Made by a program: the position numbers and the translations under genes. The notes beneath the pieces were generated by a model. It did not search any database, was not told the origin of the DNA, and saw nothing but the letters and a program-made list of their open reading frames with translations. Below are positions 1 through 9,600 of a stretch of DNA of 55,993 bases, piece by piece (the first letter of the stretch is position 1; the number at the start of each line of letters is the position of its first letter). This DNA comes from Leptospira levettii (GTDB lineage Bacteria; Spirochaetota; Leptospiria; Leptospirales; Leptospiraceae). The stretch covers positions 1-55,993 of the forward strand of contig NZ_NPDM01000010.1 of the NCBI RefSeq assembly GCF_002812085.1, given 5' to 3'.

Positions 1-15
1 CTCAATGGGTAAAAG
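1..15. repeat. Terminal direct repeat (circular contig overlap)
   Basis: The first 15 bases, CTCAATGGGTAAAAG, recur exactly as the last 15 bases of the window (55979-55993). A perfect 15-base prefix-suffix match is very unlikely by chance. It is most simply explained by a circular molecule opened by the assembler, giving a unique length of about 55,978 bp. Confidence 0.85.
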
Positions 16-123
16 AGGAAATACAAAATTCCTTTGAGAGGAAATGGCTTTAACATTTTTTTCAATTATATGGATCTATAAAATATGAATCGATGCATTA
101 TACTTTTATCTTTTCATATCCCC

Positions 124-1221
124 CTACCTTCCCCTCTCCCCTTTTCCCACTAACTTCGCATAATCACTTGGTGACATTTTCTTCAATGACTTAAAAGCTA
201 CATTAAAGTTTGCTTTGGAATTAAAACCCACTTGGTATGCAAGTGATAACAAATTGACTTTTGGATTTTGTTCGATCAGTTGGCATACTTCTGCAATTCG
301 GTATTCATTCACCAATCGATTGAAGTTCATACCTAAATACGCATTGATGTACTCACTCAATTGGTAATCTTTAATCCCTAGTCGTTCCGAGAGATTCGAT
401 AAATTGATTGTTTCTTCACGGTATACGAATTCTTGTTTTAGCAAATGGTCTAAGTCTTGTTGCAGTTTTTCTAAATTGAGATTTAAGATTCTAGATGTAC
501 GATAGGATTGTCGTAGGCCAGGTAATATATCCTTAAACAACTCATGATTGATTTCTGTTCCAATGAACGCAACGACTGCCATGAGTGTGGCGATCCCTGC
601 CGTAAAATAAATCCCAGAGTTCCAACGGAATAAAGTGCTAAAGAAAATAAAACTAGCAAATGTTATATTGCCTTTTAAAATCATCCCCAAAACTCGGACA
701 CCAAGTTTTGCTTCTTCATTTGGATTGTTGTAGAGGATATGTCTGTATTGGTAAATCATCCATAAGAAACTGATCACCCAATACAAACAACCAAGTAAGG
801 CCAAGTATTCTGGAATTGAAAACGGAAGTCCCGTAAAACTTTCCTTCATGGATTGTTCTAAGGATTGTGGATAGAAGATTTGTAAGGAAACAAGGAGAAG
901 AACTGTAGCAAAAGTTGGGTACAACCGTTTGAGATTTCCAACAGAAACTGGTTCTGTACTTAAGAACTGTTCAATGGTATACTGCATGCTCCCTGGAATC
1001 AAATAGATGATGGGCACATACCCATGATTCAGGAGTGGGAATTCAAATTCGAATCCTGCAAACAATCGGTATGCATAAATGATGAGAGTCCCGCCAGAAA
1101 AAGCCGCAATCATTGCGAAGGGAAACCCTTTGGAACCTTTCTCTTTTACGAGGATTCCGATTCCTAAAACAAAATGATACCAGGCACCAAATTGGAGCCA
1201 AGACCCCATAAATTCAGACAT
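124..1221 (-). CDS. Membrane-anchored AraC-family transcriptional regulator
   Basis: Probable integral-membrane transcription factor. The N-terminal two thirds are hydrophobic, with about seven candidate membrane segments (for example around FGAWYHFVLGIGILV and YLALLGCLYWVISFLWMIY). A linker of roughly 60 residues follows. The C-terminal 90 residues form an AraC-type double helix-turn-helix ending LLSLAYQVGFNSKANFNVAF...KKMSPSDYAK, the classic second helix and tail. Leptospira encode many such 7TM-AraC proteins, and the membrane part presumably senses an envelope signal. I start it at the ATG at 1221 (365 aa). A TTG at 1257 would add 12 residues and an ATG at 1209 is also possible; none has a good ribosome site. 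It is divergent from the lipoprotein hydrolase at 1392, which with its own promoter is the likely target through the repeats at 1293-1342. Confidence 0.85.
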   Translation of the reverse strand: MSEFMGSWLQFGAWYHFVLGIGILVKEKGSKGFPFAMIAAFSGGTLIIYAYRLFAGFEFEFPLLNHGYVPIIYLIPGSMQYTIEQFLSTEPVSVGNLKRLYPTFATVLLLVSLQIFYPQSLEQSMKESFTGLPFSIPEYLALLGCLYWVISFLWMIYQYRHILYNNPNEEAKLGVRVLGMILKGNITFASFIFFSTLFRWNSGIYFTAGIATLMAVVAFIGTEINHELFKDILPGLRQSYRTSRILNLNLEKLQQDLDHLLKQEFVYREETINLSNLSERLGIKDYQLSEYINAYLGMNFNRLVNEYRIAEVCQLIEQNPKVNLLSLAYQVGFNSKANFNVAFKSLKKMSPSDYAKLVGKGERGR

Positions 1222-1292
1222 ACGACAAAAGTCGGACAATATGCACGGATTCGTCAACTGTTTGGAATTGCGAGTGTACGAATAAAACGTAC

Positions 1293-1342
1293 AAAATTAT
1301 CATTTTAGACCTACTTTTTCGTCCAAGATTCCCATTTTAGAC
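1293..1342 (+). promoter_or_regulatory. Direct-repeat operator, probable AraC-type binding site
   Basis: CATTTTAGAC occurs at 1301-1310 and again at 1333-1342 in the same orientation, 32 bp apart (about three helical turns). The similarity extends upstream as AA-ATT before each copy. Direct repeats a whole number of turns apart are typical of AraC-family sites. The site lies between the divergent regulator (start 1221) and the hydrolase (start 1392). The function is inferred. Confidence 0.5.
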
Positions 1343-1391
1343 GCAAACCCTCCCTCTTTATGTTATTTTTGAGGCAATTCAGAGGCGAATT

Positions 1392-3116
1392 ATGAAAAAG
1401 CAAAAAAACTATCTCACTCTCCTCCTCATCGTAGGGAACTTCCTACTTGTGGCGTGTGGGGGGAATGGAAATCAAAACGGAAAAGAAGCGAATGCCATCT
1501 TATCGGTGTTAAATGGCGGGTCGCAAAGCACAAATGCGACACCAGAAATGTTACAACAAAGTAATGCTGCATACACTAGAGATATACAAACGGCATTCCA
1601 AAATGAAAACGATGGAAGTTTTTCGTTTAACGATAACATTTCGTTTTTAAGTAACGACGGTGTAAAAATCACAGGAAACTTGTTCATACCAAAATCTGGC
1701 ACAGGTCCCTTCCCTGCGATTATATTTGTCAATAGCTGGGCGCTCAATGAATACGAATACATTGTCCCTGCAGCCAAACTCGCAAAAAAAGGATATGTTG
1801 TGTTTAGTTACAACACAAGAGGGTTCGGAACATCCGGTGGACTCATCAATGTGGCAGGACCCAAAGATATGGAAGACCTTTCCAAAGGAATCGATTTCCT
1901 GTTAGCGAATGCTCCAGTGAATGCGTCAAACATTGGTATTGCGGGAATTTCGTATGGAGCGGGAATTTCGTTACTAGGACTCAGCAAAGAACCAAGGATC
2001 AAAACCGCAGTGGCTATGAGTGGTTGGGGAAGTTTACCTGATTCTCTTTATGGCAACCAATCACCAAGACTTGTTTGGGGACTCCTACTTGTCACCGCAG
2101 GTTATATCACAGGACGTATGGATCCAATCATTGCAGAGAACTTTCAAAAACTATTGGATACAAGAGACGTTGCCACTGTATTATCCTGGGCAAGAGAAAG
2201 ATCACCTAACAATTTTGTAGCGGAACTCAATGCATCTGGCAAACCAGTATACATTTCCAATAACTCACAAGATAATTTATTCCAACCAAACCAAATCCTT
2301 CCCTACTTCGAACAACTCACGGTTCCTAAAAAATTGGATTTAAACAATGGTATCCATGCAACAGCAGAGATAGGTGGGATTCTCGGAATTAACAATTATG
2401 TTTGGACCAATGCCTATGACTGGTTCGATTATTGGTTAAAAGGAATCCAAAATGGAATCATGACAAAACCAAAAGTGACAATCCAAAAACGTTTTTCTAG
2501 TGATCGAGTGAGTTATTCCTCTTGGCCCAATCCATCTAAAGTTGAAAAGACTTACCACTTGCGACCAATGGGACTCTTTAGCCCAGGCAAAATCACAACA
2601 ACAGCAAACACGAGCAATGGGAATGATACCATCTTATCTGGCGGAACAAGTGCCACAACAGGAGTTCCTCTTTTATCAGAGATATTGGATGGTGCTGTTT
2701 CTGTTCCAGTCACAACCAATGTGAATTTAATTGATCGAACTAACGCCATGGTGTATCTATCTGATAGTCTTTCTTCTCCACTCAAACTTCGTGGGAGAAC
2801 ATTTTACAAAGGTCGTATCAATAGTTCTGACTACGCACCGCATGTAGTTGTTTACCTCTATGAAGTTGACTTTTGGGGAACGGGAAAACTCATCAGCCAT
2901 GGAACTGCAACTCTTTTCAATGTGAAAGGAAAAGACGTAGACCTAAACGTAGACCTCCAAGCAGTCGCACATGACTTCCCTGCGGGATCTCGCATTGGTT
3001 TGGCGATTGATAACATTGACCCAATGTATGCGGTTCCAAAACCAATTTCACTCTACACAACAACATTTAAACACAGCACAAGCACTGCATCCACACTTAA
3101 GTTTGAAAGTGAATGA
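1392..3116 (+). CDS. Lipoprotein alpha/beta hydrolase, CocE/S15 (X-Pro dipeptidyl-peptidase)-like
   Basis: Predicted lipoprotein serine hydrolase of 574 aa. The signal peptide ends in a lipobox (FLLVAC, Cys22). Residues about 90-350 form an alpha/beta-hydrolase core with the nucleophile elbow GISYG (Ser187) and the strand motif YNTRGFGTSGG. The last 200 residues resemble the jelly-roll C-terminal domain of CocE/NonD and S15 peptidases (YLSDSLSSPLKLRGRTFYKG, then GSRIGLAIDN). The family hydrolyses acyl esters or X-Pro peptides; the substrate here is unknown. The ATG has AGAGGCG as ribosome site. The gene is divergent from a membrane AraC regulator and is followed by a clear terminator. Confidence 0.85.
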   Translation: MKKQKNYLTLLLIVGNFLLVACGGNGNQNGKEANAILSVLNGGSQSTNATPEMLQQSNAAYTRDIQTAFQNENDGSFSFNDNISFLSNDGVKITGNLFIPKSGTGPFPAIIFVNSWALNEYEYIVPAAKLAKKGYVVFSYNTRGFGTSGGLINVAGPKDMEDLSKGIDFLLANAPVNASNIGIAGISYGAGISLLGLSKEPRIKTAVAMSGWGSLPDSLYGNQSPRLVWGLLLVTAGYITGRMDPIIAENFQKLLDTRDVATVLSWARERSPNNFVAELNASGKPVYISNNSQDNLFQPNQILPYFEQLTVPKKLDLNNGIHATAEIGGILGINNYVWTNAYDWFDYWLKGIQNGIMTKPKVTIQKRFSSDRVSYSSWPNPSKVEKTYHLRPMGLFSPGKITTTANTSNGNDTILSGGTSATTGVPLLSEILDGAVSVPVTTNVNLIDRTNAMVYLSDSLSSPLKLRGRTFYKGRINSSDYAPHVVVYLYEVDFWGTGKLISHGTATLFNVKGKDVDLNVDLQAVAHDFPAGSRIGLAIDNIDPMYAVPKPISLYTTTFKHSTSTASTLKFESE

Positions 3117-3152
3117 AGGGAAGACCACTTAGTTTTTGCTAGGTGAAGATTT

Positions 3153-3180
3153 GGGAGAGACCTTCTCTCCCATTTTTTTT
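3153..3180 (+). terminator. Rho-independent terminator of the lipoprotein hydrolase
   Basis: A perfect 7-bp stem GGGAGAG/CTCTCCC (3153-3171, loop ACCTT) is followed after CA-type bases by eight T residues (3173-3180). It sits 37 nt after the hydrolase stop codon. Confidence 0.9.
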
Positions 3181-3198
3181 ATTCTCATTCAAATAGAA

Positions 3199-3266
3199 GC
3201 GCCCCGGATAGTAGCGGAAATCCTTTGCCTTTGGCAAAGATTGGAGCGTATAGCCGGAAATGGCGC
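3199..3266 (+). ncRNA. Flavo-1-like structured RNA element, copy 1
   Basis: Compact nested-hairpin element. GCGCC (3199-3203) pairs with GGCGC (3262-3266), CCGG (3204-3207) can pair with CCGG (3254-3257), GGAT/ATCC brackets GTAGCGGAA, and CTTTGCC (3223-3229) pairs with GGCAAAG (3233-3239). The core GTAGCGGAAATCCTTT...AAAGATTGGAGCG is shared with a second copy at 28857-28925, while the hairpin between the blocks differs in sequence but keeps its pairing. From memory the core matches the Flavo-1 RNA motif of Bacteroidetes and some spirochaetes, whose function is unknown. It lies between the hydrolase terminator and recC. Confidence 0.6.
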
Positions 3267-3365
3267 CCTAATTGTTTCTTTTTCAAAAAGGAACAACAGA
3301 TAATGATTGCATCCCAAGTTCTACGAGGTGAAACTATGTTTGATTTTTGAAATAAGGGATTTTTT

Positions 3366-6300
3366 TTGCCAATACATTATTTTGCAGGACTCCATCTGCA
3401 CGAAATCACTTCGGAACTAACCAAACAAATTAAAAAGGAACAAATTGAAAATCCACTTCGTATGCCACTTGTGGTTGTGCCGAATACGAATTTGATCCCT
3501 TGGTTGAAACTCAACATCCCGAAGTACAATGACTCACAACTCTCGATCAACATAGAATTTACATTTTTAGAAAAAGCAATTTTAAAAACGATCTTCGCTT
3601 CCTTACAAATTCCTCCTTGGGCAGAAGAGGAAGAATTTTATGATTACAATTCATTCAAAAAAGATTGTTTTCGTTTCCTCTATGAAAACCAAACAACCTT
3701 ATTCCAAAATCATCCAGAGATCAAAACATACATCTCCGATTTACCGAAGTTATACTATTTATCAGACCTATTGACAAAGTATTTCAAAGACTATGAACTC
3801 AATAGGTCAGATTGGATCCACAACTGGCTAAAGGATACGAAGAGTCAAATCCCAAACCATTTGACAAAGGATCCGTACTGGGACTTGGAAAAAAAAATTT
3901 ACCTTGGGACAAACCAAGGTGGCAAACAAAACTTATTCTATTACCTCGAGAAAGGAAAAGAATTATCCCTCCAAGGGAGTTTGCACTTTTTTTATTTGTC
4001 CAATTTGTCTGGGACATATATTGATTTTTTGAAAACAGTTTCGAAAAATCCAAATGCAAATTTAAACATCTATATCTACCAATTTCATAATGGCAAAGTC
4101 ATTGGACAAAATCCAGAGAAGGCCAAAAACTACTTATCCAAATTTGCAAAACCACAATCGTATTTAGCAAAAGAATTTTCAAACACCACCAAACAAAAAG
4201 AGAAATCAAAATATGCAAGTGGAGGTATGCTTGCAAAACTAAAGTCCATCTTACTGGAAGAACAGGTTAAGGATGAGAACTACTTAGATGACCAAACCGT
4301 TCGGGTATGGAATGCACCTTCCGAATACCGCGAGATGGAATCCATCGCCCATGATATCCTTCACAAAATCAGCACAAGCAAAGGGGCTTTAAGTCTGTTA
4401 GACTTTGCCATCCTTGTTCCCAATACCAATGATTACAAAGCAGCGATTGAATGGGTTTTCCATGGTGGGATTTATACAACACAAAGATTAGAGGAGACCC
4501 CTACTCTCCACCGTTTGAATTATTCACTTTCTGATTTAGTGGCAAAAGACTCTTCTTTGTTATACAAAGTATTTTCAATTCTCTTCCCATCGTTCTTAAA
4601 CCAACGCATCGAAAAAGATGATTTCATTCAATTGCTAGAGAATCCACTCATCACTGGCAAAAACAAAACGACATCCTCTGACCAAACAAATTCCGTTAGC
4701 CAATTACTGAATTCACTTGGTTCTCTTTATAATGAAAACAAAGAGGAGAACCCTTATACGATTTCCTTCGGAGTGAAACGCGCAGTCCTATCTGTCATCA
4801 GTGATGAAAAAACCACATGGGATGAGATGAGAATGATCACAGATCCTTTGGCAGAAGAAGATTCTGTTTTGCATCTGAATTTGGTTTGGGAACAAATCAA
4901 ATCCTTACAAACGTTTTTTACATCGGAATTTTTACAGTTACCTGCAGAGGAACGATTTAAGTCATTCGAATCCAAATGGAATCAGTTCTTCCAGTTTAGT
5001 GAAGAAACAGAAAACGAAAGGATCTATTTGACAACATGGTTAGATACGATTGCAAAATGGTGTGATACCGAATGGAACGATACCAATGACTTTTTACAAT
5101 TCCTGAAATTACAAACGGATGAAATTTTTTCTAACATTGCGACTCAAAAAGGAAATTACCTTACGGAAGGGATTACCATTTCTCTTTTGCAACCCATGCG
5201 ACCCATTCCGTTTTTCCATATCTATATCGTTGGGTTAGGTGAAGGAAAGTTTCCTGGATCCAAAGACCTATCTAGGTTTAATCTCAGAAAAAATGATACT
5301 AAACCTTGGGACTTAAATCGAATCGAAATCCAAGAATCGTTACTCTGGGAAACCATTTTATCAGCAGAAGATAGTATCACTTTTTCCTATGTTGGAAAGA
5401 ATACATTAGAAGATAAAGAATTTGAGCCTTGTTCGAGCTTATTTGAGATCATGAATTCACTTGGGATCGATAGAGCAACCGAAATCCCACTAACACCCTA
5501 TAGTCAATTTTATGAAAAGGAAATTCTACATTCCTATGATTATGCTAGAAATTTAAAACAGTATAGAAGTTTAGAGACTCAATTGCCAAAACCAAGTTTT
5601 ACTTCCTTAGAAGATTTGGTTTTACCTAATTCAGAATTAAAATCCAAAAAAGAAATCTCAATATCATCCATTGCATCTGCATTCAAAAATCCAATTCTCC
5701 CTTACATCAAAGAAAACTTAGGTTACATTGACGATGAAGAGGAAACGTCTGCAGAAGAACCATTTTATTTCAATTCATTGGAATCTTACCTATTCAAATC
5801 AAAATTTGTACCACTCTTTACAGAGTCTTTGGCAAACGAAGGAGTTTGGCCTTGGGACAAAGATACGATTCAGCGAAAAATCAATGAGTTCAGTCAAATC
5901 GCAGAGAAAAAAGCTGAGTTTCCCTATGGTGCTTTCCATTTAGTCACATCAGAATCCTTATTAGAGGAACTCACTGCAATTGCAGAAGTGTACAAAACAT
6001 TAAAGGTAGAACTCTTTTCGAATGCGAATGGAATGGAATATTTGAGTTCCCTCTCGATTGGTGATACTGGACTACGAGACGGTTTCCAATTACCATCATT
6101 TCCTTTGGATGAAAACCAGTCGATCACTGGCGAGTGGGAGAATCTCATTGCGATTGGTGACACTTACTATTGGTTTTATCCAAGGAGTTTTGTTCCAAAA
6201 CCAGAAAAACCAAACGATTACTTTAAGGATTATTTAAAAGATTATTTTGGTAAGATGATCCTTCTATTCTTAAGCGCCTGTCTCTTTCGAACGATAGGAA

Positions 6301-6677
6301 AAAAATTAGTCATCATCCCCATCCTATCGAAACAAAAAGAAAAGGATATGATCCTTCCCTTGGACCATTTACCTGAAGTGGAATCTGCTAATTACATACG
6401 AAGTGTTGTTACTCTCATCAATGAATCACCACCTATGTATGTACCAAATCCTGGACTCAATTTGTTTTTTGCAGAGATGGGAACGGATCACTCAAAGGAA
6501 GATGCTGATGCATTAGAAACTGCTTGGAAGGAATTTTTGGAAGAAGAGGCAGACCAAATCTTAGAATTCGAGTCTGAGCATATGAAACTTTCGCCTTATG
6601 GGAAGGATTTATTGCACCAATTTTCGTTCCAGAAGGTCTACCCCCTACTCTTACCCCTTCTGAGAAAAGGATTTTGA
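3366..6677 (+). CDS. recC: Exodeoxyribonuclease V gamma subunit RecC
   Basis: RecC subunit of the RecBCD helicase-nuclease, which resects double-strand ends and in other bacteria recognises Chi. Its 1103 aa compare with about 1120 in E. coli. The start (YFAGLHLHEITSELTKQI, then PLVVVPNTNLIPWLKLNI) follows the RecC pattern of a degenerate helicase domain. Mid-protein segments such as LLDFAILVPNTNDYKAAIEW and the block HIYIVGLGEGKFPGSKDLSRFN are typical of the second inactive helicase core. Translation appears to begin at TTG 3366, because AAGGGA lies about 7 nt upstream and no in-frame ATG fits better. It is the first gene of recC-recB-recD; its stop overlaps the recB start region. No chi-recognition sequence can be inferred. 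Confidence 0.93.
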   Translation: MPIHYFAGLHLHEITSELTKQIKKEQIENPLRMPLVVVPNTNLIPWLKLNIPKYNDSQLSINIEFTFLEKAILKTIFASLQIPPWAEEEEFYDYNSFKKDCFRFLYENQTTLFQNHPEIKTYISDLPKLYYLSDLLTKYFKDYELNRSDWIHNWLKDTKSQIPNHLTKDPYWDLEKKIYLGTNQGGKQNLFYYLEKGKELSLQGSLHFFYLSNLSGTYIDFLKTVSKNPNANLNIYIYQFHNGKVIGQNPEKAKNYLSKFAKPQSYLAKEFSNTTKQKEKSKYASGGMLAKLKSILLEEQVKDENYLDDQTVRVWNAPSEYREMESIAHDILHKISTSKGALSLLDFAILVPNTNDYKAAIEWVFHGGIYTTQRLEETPTLHRLNYSLSDLVAKDSSLLYKVFSILFPSFLNQRIEKDDFIQLLENPLITGKNKTTSSDQTNSVSQLLNSLGSLYNENKEENPYTISFGVKRAVLSVISDEKTTWDEMRMITDPLAEEDSVLHLNLVWEQIKSLQTFFTSEFLQLPAEERFKSFESKWNQFFQFSEETENERIYLTTWLDTIAKWCDTEWNDTNDFLQFLKLQTDEIFSNIATQKGNYLTEGITISLLQPMRPIPFFHIYIVGLGEGKFPGSKDLSRFNLRKNDTKPWDLNRIEIQESLLWETILSAEDSITFSYVGKNTLEDKEFEPCSSLFEIMNSLGIDRATEIPLTPYSQFYEKEILHSYDYARNLKQYRSLETQLPKPSFTSLEDLVLPNSELKSKKEISISSIASAFKNPILPYIKENLGYIDDEEETSAEEPFYFNSLESYLFKSKFVPLFTESLANEGVWPWDKDTIQRKINEFSQIAEKKAEFPYGAFHLVTSESLLEELTAIAEVYKTLKVELFSNANGMEYLSSLSIGDTGLRDGFQLPSFPLDENQSITGEWENLIAIGDTYYWFYPRSFVPKPEKPNDYFKDYLKDYFGKMILLFLSACLFRTIGKKLVIIPILSKQKEKDMILPLDHLPEVESANYIRSVVTLINESPPMYVPNPGLNLFFAEMGTDHSKEDADALETAWKEFLEEEADQILEFESEHMKLSPYGKDLLHQFSFQKVYPLLLPLLRKGF

Positions 6678-6679
6678 AC

Positions 6680-9600
6680 ATGGACCATCCTTTGCGTAAC
6701 CATCCCAATTTTATCGAAGCATCTGCTGGAACCGGAAAAACACACCTTATCATGCAAATGTTAGGTGAAGTGATGACTCATGATGTAACAAATCATATCA
6801 AAGAGAATCGACTACTGCAATTTTTAGTGCTCACCTTTACAGAAAAAGCTGCTGGAGAATTAAAGACCCGATTAAAATTAAAAATCCTAGAGCTCTATGA
6901 CAACGGCAAACACCCAGAATACTACCAGTATCTCCGAGATTTAGACCAAGTTACGATCTCCACCATTCATGGTTTTTGCAATATGGTGTTAACAGAATAC
7001 CCAGTCGAAACCCAAAACAATCCTAATGTCAAACTGACATCGAATGAAGAATTGATTCGAAAGACGTTTTACGAGCTCAAAAGGAGCCAATGGGAAGGTA
7101 GAGACAAACAATCACTCGCAAATGAGATTCTCATCTCTAATTTAAAAACGAAGGAAGACCTCGTTGTTAACACAACTTCTAAACTCCTTGCCGACACAAA
7201 GGACTATGTATTTCCGAAATTTGTATCCTTAGACGATTGTATTCACAATGCAAAAAAAAGCAATGTGTTGGATGACATCCCCACAATCTGCGAAGCTTTA
7301 AAAGGACCAATTGGAGAAGCAATCTACGCGCAAGGAGCTAAAGGGAGCATCCCACAATGGATGGAGAATTGGTCCTCACTTGAGCCATTTGCAAATGCGA
7401 TCCGTAGCGAAGATAAAAAGTATATAGCGAATGAATTACAACGAATTGCGGATTTAGGACGTTCTCTTGGTAAGGATATTGGTAAGGCTAGAGGATTCGA
7501 TTATTTCCTATTGGAAGGGAGTACGATTGCCAAGAAATTAGACCAAGCTGCCATTGCGTTACAAGGGAAAATAAAATCGGTAGTCGATTCGCTGAAGGAA
7601 ATCTTCCCTCTTGATCAATTGGATTATGAAGGATCCATCTTCTTACAAAATACAGTGATCGATCTCACTTCGAAAACAAAATCCATCATCGATAAAGGAG
7701 AATACCTGACCTATGATCAAATGATCTTAAAGGTTTATGATGTGATTGTTCGTAACCCAAACCAAACCTTGGTCCAATCCTTACAAGAACGATTCCAAGT
7801 TTGTATCCTAGATGAATTCCAAGACACAGACAAAAACCAATACCAAATTTTCAAAACTTTATTTTTAGACAAAGATACAAAGTCAAGAATGCTCTTTTGT
7901 ATTGGTGACCCGAAACAAAGTATCTACGGATTTCGCGGAGCCGATATTGGAATTTATCTAGATGCATCTCGTGACTTTGAATCCAAATCTACCTTAGAAA
8001 CAAATTATCGATCCACAAAAGAATTAATCCATGGACTCAATACCATTTTCCATGATGAAACAAAAGAATTTGGTACAACACATTTTTTCCCCATCGAAGA
8101 ACCAGGCTCTAAAAAAGAAAACTACTTATACCATAAAGTATTTTCGCCTGACCCTGAAACCATCAAATACAAGTATGTAAATCCCGATGAATCAGCGATT
8201 CATATTTTTGATTTCAAAGAACGGATACAAAACGTAAGTAAAGTAAGAAATACTTGGGCGGAAACTATTCGAAATGAAATCAAACGCATCCAAACCAAAG
8301 AAACAATTCTCTCGTATCACAAAAAAGGGGAACGCGCTCCCCAAGAGATCAAGTTAAAGGACATAGCCATACTTTGTGGGAATCAAAAAGAATCAGCTCT
8401 TGTTGAATCTTATCTAGCAAAAGCGGGTATCCCATGTTCCATCTACAAACAAAGAGGGATTTACCAATCAAGAGAAGCAGACCAAATTCAAAATCTTTTG
8501 GAATGTTTACTCGGTGCCAACTCATCACAAAGTTATAAAAAAATTCTATTCTCTGATATCTTTTCTATCCACCCACATGAAATCCAAAAGTTTGATGAAC
8601 ACTCCATTGACTCGTATGAGAAATCACTCATCGACAAATGGCAAAGACTCGTCAAAGAAAATCGGTATGCCAGTTTCTTTCGTTCGGTGATGGATGAAAC
8701 CAAACTCTTTTGGCTGGAAGGCAAAAGTACACTCGAATGGGAACGTAAACGTACAAACTTCCGGCAAATCTTCCAAAAATTATTAGAAATACAACTGAAG
8801 TCAAATTGTAGTTTGCAAGAGTTACTCTCCCATTTACGTGAGCTCAAACAAAAAAAACAATCTCCCGAAGAAGAGCCGTTATTTGATCGCGAAACAGAAG
8901 AAGATTCTGTACAAATTTTAACCATCCATGCATCAAAAGGATTAGAGTGGCCAGTTGTATTCTTATTTTATTTTGGAAACAGGGGAAACAACATTCCCAA
9001 TAAAGAATACTCAATCGAAATCGAAACTCCTGAAGGCAAAAAAAGAAAATGGATCCTTGGTTTATGGGATGTAAATCCCGATAAAGAAGACGAAGAAAAC
9101 CATTTTCTAAACGAACAAAAACGTCTGTTATATGTAGCACTTACGAGACCTAATCTAAGGCTTTACCTTCCCAAACTCAATTGGGGAAGGTCCAATACAC
9201 TTCCTAATTCTGGTTATAGCCAGATCCTTTATCAGGAATTACAAAGAATTGAATCCTTACGAAAAGAGAATCCTTCTCTAACATCGAGTTTTGTGTTCAG
9301 AGATCCAAGTGAAATTGCAGAAGTACAAAATACAAATCCTCTTCCTACAAATGACACCCAACCGAAGAAACCAACCTCCCCGATTTTATACCCTTCTGAA
9401 ATCAAAATTGGTAGAGTGCTCTTGCAGCATAGTTACACAAGTTTGCAAGCAAGTGAAAAAAACTTAAATGTCACCCAAGAAGAAAAGAAAAAAGAATTAG
9501 AAGAAACTCCTGATGTGGAAGTGAGTTCCACTTTTGAATTGCCTTCCAGTGCGAAGATCGGAAATTTTTTACATAACATTCTTGAATTATGTGATTTCTC

